In this document: positions 37,885 to 48,226 of the stretch, piece by piece
How the letters are laid out: each line of letters opens with the position of its first letter
Numbering within the stretch: position 1 is the first letter of the stretch
Source: Stagonosporopsis chrysanthemi
Taxonomy: Eukaryota; Ascomycota; Dothideomycetes; Pleosporales; Didymellaceae
DNA: 64,000 nucleotides
Assembly: GCA_022560025.1 (NCBI GenBank)
Contig: JAFISE010000129.1
Location: 1 to 64,000, forward strand
Direction of reading: 5' to 3'
Program-made: the position numbers and the translations under genes
Notes under the pieces: model-generated
What the model was told of the DNA's origin: nothing
The model's database searches: none
The model's input: the letters and a program-made list of their open reading frames with translations, nothing else

Positions 37885-39436
37885 TCAAGTATCGACGATG
37901 CCAACCTTCCAGCCCGATATTACCTTGTTCTGGAACACGCCCTCAGGATCGTACTTCCTAGCCACCTCGCGGATATATTCAACGTTACTCTCTCCATAAC
38001 TTCTCAGGGGATCCTGCGTCTCGTCGACATAGTTCAGGTACTGCCAGTTCACAACAAGCTCCTCACTCCTCGCGAACTTCTCAAGTGCGACCTTGAAGCT
38101 CGCTAGCTTGTTACGCATGATTACAGACTCCTCGGACGTCTGCGTCGAGCCAACCAATAGCCATATGAGGCTGTTACGCTCCACTTGGTCGAGACCGAGC
38201 ACGTTACCTCCCTGTCGTACGGAGTGCGAGGCGAACAGAGTTGGCAAGGGCTGGAAGAGACATTGAGTCGAGAAGTTGGCGGGTGGGAGTATGGATTTTA
38301 AATCTGCCACCAAGTCCCCATGCATCTTACTAGCTTTCTTGATAATTTTGTCGTCGTTTTTGAATGTGAGGGAGAACCAAGTTTGACTAATCTTGTCAGA
38401 TAGGCCGAAACGGTACTCCATCATGTACCAGACGAGAGTTGACTCACTGTTCGTGCCTTGGGAGGTTGTAGCTGGCAGACATGTTCCACATGCTCCTTGT
38501 CTTGATATCGTTGAGTATGACAGGTACCTCCAGGATCTTGTCGAATACGGACGAGTTTGCTACGCCGCTAGTATCAACAACAACATGAGCGACAAGCACC
38601 TCAGACGAAGATGCTGCATTGTAGTTGTAGTTGACAATGAAAGCTGCTTCTGGATTCCTGTGATTGTTGTTTGTAAATTCAACCGTTAGCTCCGCAAGTC
38701 TGCCCGCTTGGTTCATGTCGGCAGCTCGTATCCCTCCCCAAAGATCATGAGCAGGGAACGTGTACATATCGAATCTCGTCACGATCCCGAAGTTACCCGA
38801 GCCACCCTTCAGTGCCGTCCATAAATCAGAGTGCGAATTTGCATTGGCATTGATGATTTCTCCGCTCGCAAGTACGACCTCGAAGTTCGCAACATTATCG
38901 CACCCTAGTCCGTGGAGACCTGCAAAGTACGAATTGCCGCCTCCGGTCAGGAAGCCTGCCACCCCAACGTTTCCTTCGCGCCCGCCGGTAACGCATACGC
39001 CGTGGGCTAGAAGCTTCTGATACACATCTGTCCAGTTGGGCCCTGGCTGAATAGACGCGAGCCCAGACTGAGCATTGTAACTGACATCGACCATTTGCCC
39101 CAGGTCGATGGTGACACCGCCACGGACGTCATTTGATCCCGCCCACTGAGTGTGGCCACCACTGCGAATCGCAACGACTCCGTCGGCTTTGGTGAGAACT
39201 TTGATGGCGTGAGAAACGTCTGCTGCGGTCCAAGGCTGAAAAATGCAGGAAGGCTGCAAGGCTACGTTTGCTGCCCAGTAAGACGTTTGCCGGCGATTGT
39301 AAGCCTCGAAGCCAGGCAGTAGGATTTGATCTTGGAGGCCTGCTGCTATGAGTAGGCCACATTGGGTCAAGTTGTTGCTGCGCATTATTGTGGTTAAGGG
39401 ATGGATGTTGGCCTCTGAGGATGCGGACGATGCCAT
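37885..39436 (-). CDS. FAD-linked oxidoreductase (BBE-like / FAD_binding_4), two exons
   Basis: A flavoenzyme of the berberine-bridge/6-hydroxynicotine oxidase-like class; such enzymes oxidise small molecules, often in secondary metabolism, and the substrate cannot be told. Exon 1 is 39436-38448 and exon 2 38386-37885, joined across a 61-nt intron (38387-38447) with donor GTGAGT, branch CTGAC and acceptor TAG. Splicing restores the frame (NLPRHE-H-QTWFSLTF) and gives 496 residues, normal for the family. The SGGH motif has the His (residue 95) that usually binds FAD covalently. The GxxGxxGFLTGGG-type FAD block follows, and the BBE C-terminus (YDPEGVFQNKV) is intact. ATG at 39475 is an alternative start (509 residues). 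No clear signal peptide is seen. It ends within 100 bp of the AT isochore but shows no RIP stops. Confidence 0.9.
38387..38447 (-). other. Intron of the FAD oxidoreductase gene
   Basis: 61 nt, gtgagt...ctgac...ttag. Without it the frame hits TGA directly after CAG at the exon end; with it both parts of the protein join in phase. Confidence 0.85.
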
Positions 39437-39933
39437 GACGACCCCGCTAGCCTTTTGATTGCTGACAGTTATCAAGCGCTGCGATGCCGTGAATGTTAGT
39501 CCAATTAGAAGAGCCTATGGCAACCTTGCCCTTAGCTGCATGCATCCACGTATAAAGCCAAGAGCCAACCTTTATCTTGGTTCGTACCTCCGTCCGGTGT
39601 AGAGATGTCGCTGTGCGACACATCTGTTGCATTTTTCTGGAATCTATGAGAAGTGAGATCTGCTATTTTTCTCACATTCTGTATTCAGTAACCCTAAGCT
39701 TATAACATAAATTACGTTCGCAACCATTCAAATCACATTGAGTTTTCGATATCATGGACAGCATACATAGTTGGGGCAAACTTCCGAGCCAATCGGGTGG
39801 CTATAAAGGAGGTGTACGAGGTCGTGCTTATGCCAAGATATTGAAACGTTGTTGGCATCCGGTGAGACATGCTGTGACTGGATGATCTTTGCCAGCGTTG
39901 GGCGAGACGGGCCCCTTTTTGCAGAGTCGCAGT
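39437..39933. other. Intergenic region between the FAD gene (minus) and the LysM gene (plus)
   Basis: GC-balanced sequence that must hold the divergent promoters of the two genes. No certain TATA or operator was identified. The short open frames on both strands show no family features. Confidence 0.5.
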
Positions 39934-41193
39934 CCAGGTTAGCAGGTTCTCTAACCTGGTTGAGCAATTTCAGGATATCCAAGACGTCTGCCAGGCCACA
40001 ATCGCAACTAACATAACAACGAGATTACTACCCGACTACTCCGTGTTGTTGACAACGACACCAACTTATGCAGAAATTCCGGTAACCGTGACTGACACGG
40101 AACCCGAGGCGATTGCGCTGTCTTGCGAAGGAGGCCAGGTCGTCACAACGTCATGGGTGTTGAGTAAAAACTTGATTAATTAAAGGAACCAGAGTTCCTA
40201 ATTATAAGCTATTTACTAGTAAACACACTAAGGGGTCATTGTTGCGCAATGAATGGATATTCCTTCCCTTCCACATCGGGAACCACGTTCCATCAATGGG
40301 CACGTCGTCTAACAACAGCCTTCAAGCTTGCAACGACATTGCAATACAGAACAACGTGGCAACTGGGAATATCTTTGTCTTGAATGGAAATGAGGCGAGC
40401 TATGTTGAGGACGAAGAGATTTGCGATCCTCGGGGCTGCAAGCTTTTCCGTGTGCGCGAAGGAGATGGTACGCATGTATCGTCTTTCCTTATCTCTTCGC
40501 TTTGCTACCACATTCTTTTCCGCGATGCATCGTGGTCTGCTGAAGACCGTATTGTTGTCTCTAACATCTTGATAGCGAATCTATTGCAAGCGAAATTTCA
40601 AACGCGACAGGTCCTATCAACGGAGCTCAACTAGCAACATGGAACCCTGAAATCCTCGGAGCCTGCGATCATCTTTTCAAGGGCTAGTATGTTTGTGTGT
40701 CATAGGTGGAGACACACTACATCATTTTTGTTTATCAGGGCCGTCTGAGAAGGCAATGGGTGATGATAATGGATTGCACTGCTGACAGCTTTCTCAGACG
40801 TCTGGAGGATCTTGGATACACCCCGCAGCTGACGCCAGCCCAGACAACAATGAAGGTCCCATGCGCGTTGGCTCGGGAAGTACTCCTACTCTTGAACTCA
40901 TGGACAACCCAGCCACACCTATTGACCCATGGCTTCTCCAAGAAGGCATAGCGGAAGGATGCACCCGCTACGTCCTCGTCGGCGCTGGGGCCTATTGCTG
41001 GAAGATCGCAAATGACGCTCGTCGCGAACAAAAACGGCTCTTCGAGTTAAACCCAATCCCGGGTTTCACCGGAGAGTACTGCGACACAATAGTCTGGAAA
41101 GACTATTACTACTGTGTTGGGGTCACCGGGGAAGGCTCGCCCATAATGACACCAAGCGCAAGCGTTGATGAGAGTGGTTGTGTGAATTATTGA
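39934..41193 (+). pseudogene. LysM-domain protein gene, 5' part (interrupted by the Fot1 element)
   Basis: Encodes chitin-binding LysM modules of a fungal multi-LysM, presumably secreted, protein. Visible segments: an N-terminal non-LysM region (QDVCQATIATNITTR, 39979-40023); a LysM core near 40320-40390 (CNDIAIQNNVATGNIFVLNG); another at about 40570-40696 (SIASEI, then ATWNPEILGACDHLFKG); and a third at about 40945-41130 (CTRYVLVGAGAYC, then CDTIVWKDYYYCVGV). A 101-nt intron (40697-40797, branch CTGAC, acceptor CAG) fits the phase. Breaks: in-frame TAG at 40685-40687, where W/Q is expected, a frame problem around 40450-40575, and a small AT-rich insertion near 40160-40232. The 5' end is not fixed. 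The gene resumes at 55695 across the Fot1 insertion. Confidence 0.7.
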
Positions 41194-41272
41194 TTGAGTC
41201 TACCTGAGGGAGCGATTATCTACAGTGCGTGAAAACGGGAGGCCTAACCCAATCGAGAAGCGAGCTGGCCTA

Positions 41273-41313
41273 CTGTGTCCGTGCACCCAACGATCGGAGT
41301 CACCCAACGATCG
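41273..41313. repeat. Left terminal inverted repeat of the Fot1-like element
   Basis: Begins ctgtgtccgtgcaccc; preceded by the TA target dinucleotide. Confidence 0.92.
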
Positions 41314-41433
41314 CTCCGAGCCCTGAGGCCTACTACAAAAATGAAGCTGCAGAGCCACATACAATAGCTATTATCGTCAAATAATTTGGTGGTTTGTTCT
41401 ATAGGCCTAGCAGATCATTGTTCTCTATATAAT

Positions 41434-42193
41434 TTATCTATATAACGTGGCGGTGCGGCCGCTGCGGGTTGTGTGAGTGCGCGTAGGTGGAGGAGGCGTC
41501 GCAGGCTTTGGATGGCTACGAGCACCTACAGCACGACGCAAAGGCTTTGGTTTGACTGCAGAAGCTTTTGAGGTTGTAGTCTTGCCTCTTTGGGATAATT
41601 GTAAAGCTTTTGCAGCGTCGTTAGCCTCTTTGGCAGCGGCTCTGGCAGCTTTCCGGGCGTCTATTGCTTGACGTTCCTCTGCCTTTATCCTTGTACGCTC
41701 TTCCTTCTCCCTTGCCTGCTTTTGACGCTTCTTATCCTCAATCTTCTGCTTGTATAGCTTATTAGCAGCTGCCAACTCCTTCATCTCTACCTTTCTTAGC
41801 TCTTCCTCCTCCTTCTCTCGCTCAGTAACTGCTATGCGGACCCGTGCCTCCCGAATAGCCCGAGGAGACCATATCATAGCTCTGCCGTGATACTCCTGAT
41901 GCTGTTGCAGGTCTAGTTGCCTGCTAGGTTGCTTCTGCCGCTTCTGTTTTAGGTATAGCTTCTTCTGTAATCTATCTAGTTCGTGATGAAGGAGTTCAAC
42001 CTGGGTTGATAGGTGGTGGATAGTTTGGCCGAGCTTCCGGGCGCCTACACTGCAAGGATCCTTTACCTCTGCACGCAGTGTAGTACAGGCTCTAAGCCAG
42101 TCATCTGCAGAATAAGCTGTAGAACCAGAGGCAACTGAGCTGGAGCTTGTAGGTGTTGTGTAGCTGAATCTATTAAGTATAACGTTGGGGTTT
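41434..42193 (-). pseudogene. Fot1/pogo transposase, C-terminal part
   Basis: Open from the LINE junction at 42193 to TAG/TGA near 41434, beginning NVILNRFSYTTPTSSSS. That continues exactly from the P-N-P at the other side of the LINE block. It ends in a long Lys/Arg/Glu coiled-coil tail (REKEEEELRKVEMKEL at about 41800) and a basic Ser/Thr/Pro-rich end, both typical of fungal Fot1 transposases. This half has no in-frame stops of its own. Confidence 0.88.
42186..42193. repeat. Left target-site duplication of the LINE array
   Basis: tggggttt, repeated exactly at 54468-54475. Deleting the LINE array and one copy restores the Fot1 transposase frame. Confidence 0.85.
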
Positions 42194-45100
42194 AGTGGGT
42201 TGGTTAGTTAGTTGGTTGGTATTCATTTTACGTCAAGTTGATAGGGATTAAGTCTACTATCTTGCCTCCCAAAGGGCATATACAACGTGCTAAGCTATAG
42301 AATTATAGTGCAAACACACTACCTTAGAAAGCATTTCTTGCCTGTGCAGGTATTGCTACTATTTTAGAGCTACAGCTCCCCTTCTAGTTAGGGAGACTAA
42401 GTAGTACATATACACTAAGGTAATATCCTTGTGTTTCTAAGGTATCTATAAGCTAAGTAAAAAGAGAAGAGAGTGTAAGGAATAGAGGTAGAGAGAGAAG
42501 GTAAGAGAAGAAGAGAGTAGACAGTGTTAAAGCTATTGTGCTAAGCCTAGTTCTGCTAGGTACTGCTATTACAGGGCTGCAAGAACTAGCAGAGGCAGAT
42601 CTTAGTGTAGTACTGTATAAGTATAATAAAAGCTGCAAAGGTATCTAGATCCCCTACTAGTGTTGCAGTGTAGGCTAGACTCTTAGCCTAGCTAGACAGT
42701 AGTAGAGATAGTTAAAGCAGCTATCTACTAAAAGTCCTTAGAGTCTTGTAGTAGAGTATAAGGTGTTCTAGTGTCTTATCTTGCCTATATAAGTAGGTAA
42801 GATTTGCGTCTTTATAGTTATACTTTTAGTAATACTACGTAAAGTCTCTATACCTAGTTTAGATAAAAAGAAGCCTAGCTAAAGTAGCTCTTAGTAGATT
42901 AAGCTCTTTTAGCATGCTAGCTAGTGTATAGTTAAGACTTTAGCCTTTATACTATCTAGAGAGTTTATTTTTCCTATTAGCCTACTAGGCTTGTTGTGTC
43001 TAGCGCAGTCTTTTGCACACTATTGTTTTAATACCTAAGAGTGTTAGTATAGCTGCTTTGCTAGTTAAAGGTAACAGATGCTAGGCTTCTAGATTAGCTA
43101 GCCTATCTACTGCTTTGTTCTCTTTAATGCTAAGGTGTCTAGGGGCCTACTTAATAGAGATATTATACATCTTTATAGCACTATAGCACTTAAAGAAGGC
43201 CTACTATAAAGTAGAAGATATATTGCTCTTAAAGTACTATATAACTAAGGTACTGTTAATATATAGCTAGATACAGCGTGTGTTAAGCTTAGGTTGTCTT
43301 ATTGTGTGCTAAAGGCCTCTCTATACTCTTATTACCTTAGTATTAAAGATATAGGAAGTTAGGCTAAGTAAACCTTAGCTGTTATACAGCTACTGTCTGT
43401 TCTAATATACTATAAAGCTATAAGTAACTTATTTTTCTCTTTTTTTTGTATACTGTTTAGAACTATCTAAGAAGATAGTAATATCTAATAGTAAGAGCTA
43501 GGTCTACTATTTATAGAAGGCCTTAGTAGTAGTCTTCTTATCTATACTAAGTGTTAGATCTATACAGCAGCTAGCTAAGTAGTAAAGTACTGTAAGTGTA
43601 GCCTTAGAGATTTTTAGTAAAAAAGACGCTATCTATTATACTTTAGTCTAAACTTACTAGACCTGTCTAGTCTTTACACTTCTAGTTATTATATATACTT
43701 CTGTATACTTAGTTAGAAAGTAGTCTATATCTATAGTACGCAGGTGCACTGTAAATCTAAGTTTAGCTTCTTTTAGTACTATTACTGCTAGTAGCAGTCT
43801 AGTATCTTAAAAGAGTGCAGCTGTAAGAGTTGTTCTCTAGGCTAGCAAGATACTTCTTGCTGCTATAGCTAGTACCTTGTCTATAGCAGCTATGTGCTAC
43901 TTAACATAAGCACTAACTACTTAAAGCTTATCTATTTTAAAGTCTTGTACCTATTTAGTACTACTTCTATACTAGTATTTAGTTCTATAAAAAAGTAATA
44001 AGTACATACAAGTAATAGTAGCCTTGTAAAAAGAGCTAGCTAGAAGCTTATAGGTTGTCTTAGCTAAGCTACGTATATAATAAGCTACTCTAGCAGCCTT
44101 TATAGTATATATAGCAACATGTTGTTAGAAGGTAAGTTTGTAGTTAAACTAGACTCTTAGCTACTACAGAGCAGGCTAACTGTGCTCTCTACCTAAGAGA
44201 ATTAGGTAGATTATAAGCTAATTGTCTACTATACAGAGAAGAGCATAAGTACTATACTGTCTAGTTAAGTAAATTATCTTTTGCTTTTTTAAAGCAAAGG
44301 TAACCTTATTAGTATTTTCTTATACTCTAATCTGCCTTAAGTCTACTGCTAAGAGCTTAATATTAGTGTCTATAGAGTGTAAGGCCTAGTATAAGTATAT
44401 ATTATTAGTATACCTAAACCTCTGTTTAGTGTCTATAGAGAGTAGCTCTGCTAGGTATAGTGTGTATAACACAGGCAAGAGCAGCAAGCTTTAAGGTGTA
44501 CTATAGGCAACAAGGTAGCTAAAAGTAGTAACCTAGCTAAGGCAGACTTAAACTCTATATTTAGTAAGAAATAAGTCTACAAAAAGCAGCAGCTCTTAAA
44601 GCTAGCCTTACTAGGCTATCTAATAGAGCAGGCAATTTTTAAAGAGAGTATTAAACACGCTCTGTACGTCTAAAGTAACTATTATAATATACTACCTTAG
44701 TACTTATACTACTTTAGTATTATAAGTAAATACTGCTATTAAGTCTGCTATAAAGCACTTTAAGAGAGCACTACTATACTAAAAGCTAAAGATCTTGTGT
44801 GTTATAGCTGTCTAAGCTATTTGTCTAGTAACTGTCTATTCTAGTCCTTTTCTAATACAAGAAAAGAGCGCTATAAGTTTTTAAGAGTAGAGTATTATCT
44901 AATCTAATTTCTTTGCCTTTAGTATTATTACTACTTCTGCAAGCTTTTATTGTGTTAAGAAGTAACTAAGTTGCAAGCACTGCTAGTAAATTCTTTGTAT
45001 ATACTCTGCTATATAGGCCTAGTAAGTGCAGAGTAACTGTATAGTAGAGCAATTAGTGCCTAGCAAGGTGCTAGAAACTTCTATTATATTTTGCTTAGTT

Positions 45101-48100
45101 TCTTCTAGTAAGATGTATATGCTCTATAGAAGTAAAGCTACAGTCTTTTCTAAGAAGGAGCTAAGGTTGTCTTCTACTAAGAACTAATTAAGAACTTTCT
45201 TTCTAAGAGCCTTTACTTTCTTTAAGGGGTCTAATATAGTTACGTTATTTACTATAAGTAAAACATCTTAGTTCTCTAGCGTAAGCTTATGCTAGGCAAT
45301 AACTTTAAATAGGTTTTTATTATTCTTTGCATTGTTAATTACATACCTTTAGTATTATCTCTTTGCTTGTTAGACTATAGTCTTAAAGGTCTGCTTTACT
45401 TTAAGTAGGTAGCTAAAGTAGAGCTGTCTTGCCTGTTTGTAGGCGTAATAGGCTACTTTGCACTCTGCAGTCTACTATAGCACAGTATAGCTACTCTTGT
45501 AGTTAAGCTTGCTTACTGTCTGTATAGAGTACTCTACTATCTATATAAGTAGCTTAATATATTTATTTAATTGTACTATATCTTATACTGTAAGCAGATC
45601 TAGAATACTCTTAACTTTTATTTCTATAAGCTTAGTAAACTTAGAAAGACTTACCTTAGCAACTTTGTAGTAATACTACTTAAGGTGCTAAGCGCCTAGT
45701 ATAGTAATAGAGATAGAGGTTACTATTATCTTATAGTCTAAACTACTATACATGCTAGCGTTAATAGCAGACTAGGCAAATAGTATATTAGAGAAGGTAA
45801 GATCTAGGACATAGCTAGCACTATGTATAAGCTGCCTTAGTATCCTAATATAGTCTATAGAGGCATTAAAAGCCTACCTAGTAAGCTTTATACTTCTATT
45901 AGCTATAGTAATAGTAGGCTTAAATAATTTGTGTCTAGTGTTAAAGTCTCTTCTTACAAGGCATAGTAGTAAAAGTATAAGATAAAAAACGTATTATATA
46001 ATATCTAGTGTATAGAAATACTTATAGTAGTTAAGTATAGAGATTCTATTTACTACTACTTACAGTATATCTAGGTAATTAAGGCTCTTTTTAGTATAAT
46101 AGTGTAAGTATAATCTTTTGCAGATATATATTATTACTTTAAAGTAAGTAGAGCCTAGTGTATTAAGGTTATTCTAGGTGCTAATAAGTACAGTGTACTT
46201 AAAGCTAAGATAAGTAGAAGTTCTAGATTTAGTACATATAAAGAGCTCTTAAACACACACAACATCTATACCTTTTTAATAGGCTGTTTCTAGTAGTATA
46301 ATATACTAAGGTAAGTACCTTCTAATATTAGCCTAGTATATACAGAGGCTAAGTTATTAATACCTACTAAAGGCTAAAGTGTTGTAAAGGTGTTCTAGTA
46401 TAAAGATAGTAGGTTATTACTTATACTAATATTTTTTCTTTTTAAAGTAGACAGGTTAGTATAGATAGTTAGTTAAGAGTAAAGGCTGCTAGCTAATAGT
46501 TGCTCTATATTTAGGCTTCTCTAGCCTATAGCAGCCTACCTTAGTCTCTTTATTCTGCTGTTAGTTAGTATAAGTATAAAAAGAGCAGCAATAGCTTTAA
46601 AAGCTATAACTATTTTATACCTCTGTACTACAGCTATTTTAAGCCTTTGTACTAAAGTGTAAAGAGCTACTAGCTCTATAGTCTCTTGCTAGGCAGCCTT
46701 TAGTTAAGAAGTTAACTGTTAAAAGGTCTCTTTAACAGTTTAGTATAGGTACTGCTATACTATCTTGCTTATACAGTAAATAGCTTTTAGCTTAGCTCTT
46801 ATAAGTTTAATAATGTGCCTGTTAACTTAGTAAAGAGCTGCAAAGTAGTTAAAGTAGCTAGCTAGGTATAAGCTATAGTAGTTAGCATAAAAAGCTTTGT
46901 AAGAGCACTTTTCTCTGTACTAGCCTTAGTATCTGTCTGTGTAGTTGCTATAGTAAATACAATAGGCTATCTAAGTACACTAAGCTAAGTTGTAGAAGCT
47001 CTAACAGCCTAAGTTGTATTACTAGATAGTAAGATACTTATTAATCTCTTTTAAGAACTAGCTAGTGCTAAAGAGCCTAAACGCCCTAACTAGCTCTTTA
47101 TAAGAGACAATCTAGGTAGTAAAGCTTTAATTATTAGCTCTATATTATAAAGGTCTATAGCTAGCTAGCTACTTTCTTGTCTGTAAGTAGACTTCTTCTT
47201 TAACTAGTTAGGTAGTAGTAGGTATCTCTGTTTCTTCTAGAGTCTAAAAGAAGCTAAGTACTCTTTGCACAGCATAGTTAATCTAGCACTCTAAGAGTTA
47301 AACTACATTACTTTCTAGAGCTTTAAGTATATAATTTTAGTTCTCTTAAGTTATAAGCTAGTTTTAAATTACTTTACTAGCTAAAGTAATAGCTTATCTT
47401 GTTTTAACTAGTATTATAGTAGAAATATTCTAGAGCATAATACAGCCTATATTCCTGCATAGTGCCTATCTTACTACAAAGAGAAAAGGTTACTGTAGTT
47501 GTATTACTAGGTTAGATACTGCTATAAAAATTTAGTAGTCTTTTTTTAGCTTAGCTAGAGAGTAGTATAAAGCTCTAGCAGGGAGCAGAAGTTAATTGCA
47601 GCCTGTCTTTAAGATTTAGGAGTTTTAAGCTATATCTACTTAAAAGCAGCGTCTAGATTCTTAGCTCTTCTAGTTGCTGTATATAGTGTTACTGCTTTAG
47701 TATAAGCTTAAGAGAGAGATGCTAAGAGAAAAAAAAGTAGTTAGAGCCTAGATAACTCTTTACTATAGCTTTTTTATAATCTTAGCTTTTTACAGGTTTG
47801 TATAGCTCTTAGTATATTAATTAACTACTACTATAAAGGCAGTAATAATTATATTCTAAAGCTTAGCAATTTTCTAAGTTTTGTTAATATAGCGTTAAAC
47901 TATATTAAAGGTATAAAGTTTAAAAGTACTTCTACTAAGGTTCTAGCTGCTTAGAGGGGGTATAGAGTAAAGCAAGTCTTACTAAGGCTATCTTAGGGCG
48001 CGTGTATAGAGCTGCTAAGAAACTACAGAGTCTAGCAACCTTGTGTAATAAAAAGAAAGTATCTTTGCTATCTTGTTAGGCTCTTCTGCGCGTTAGCGCA

Positions 48101-48218
48101 GGGGCCTAGGTAGATATTAAAGGCACACCTAGAATTAGCACAGCAAGCTTGTTTAGATAGTGTAATTTTTAGAGCTCTTAGAAAGATAACCTAAAAATTA
48201 AAAGATTAGTATTTAGTA
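42194..48218 (-). mobile_element. Tad-like LINE, unit 1 (left), 6.0 kb, RIP-mutated
   Basis: A non-LTR retrotransposon read right to left. The 3' end at 42194 carries a gttggttagttagttggttgg (minus strand CCAAC) tail and the 5' end is at 48218. With stops read through, an ORF1-like Gln-rich region (about 48100-46600), an AP-endonuclease domain (about 46350-45750), reverse transcriptase (about 45600-44000) and a C-terminal RNase H (about 43450-43050) are seen. The RT YADD box reads YTNN at 44401-44412. RNase H shows LYINSTLVI (for YIDS) and LSIKENKAVDRLANLEA. Tad-clade LINEs of ascomycetes have this order including RNase H. No domain can be active. Confidence 0.85.
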
Positions 48219-48226
48219 TAAAGTTT
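48219..48226. repeat. Internal copy of the target sequence at the LINE-LINE junction
   Basis: taaagttt, which equals tggggttt after three G-to-A changes. The same context (agtaggttag) follows as on the left edge. Confidence 0.7.

Noticed and set aside
42453..42638. 61-codon minus-strand open frame with hydrophobic Ser/Leu-rich product
   Set aside because: Part of the LINE 3' region; not open in the second LINE unit.
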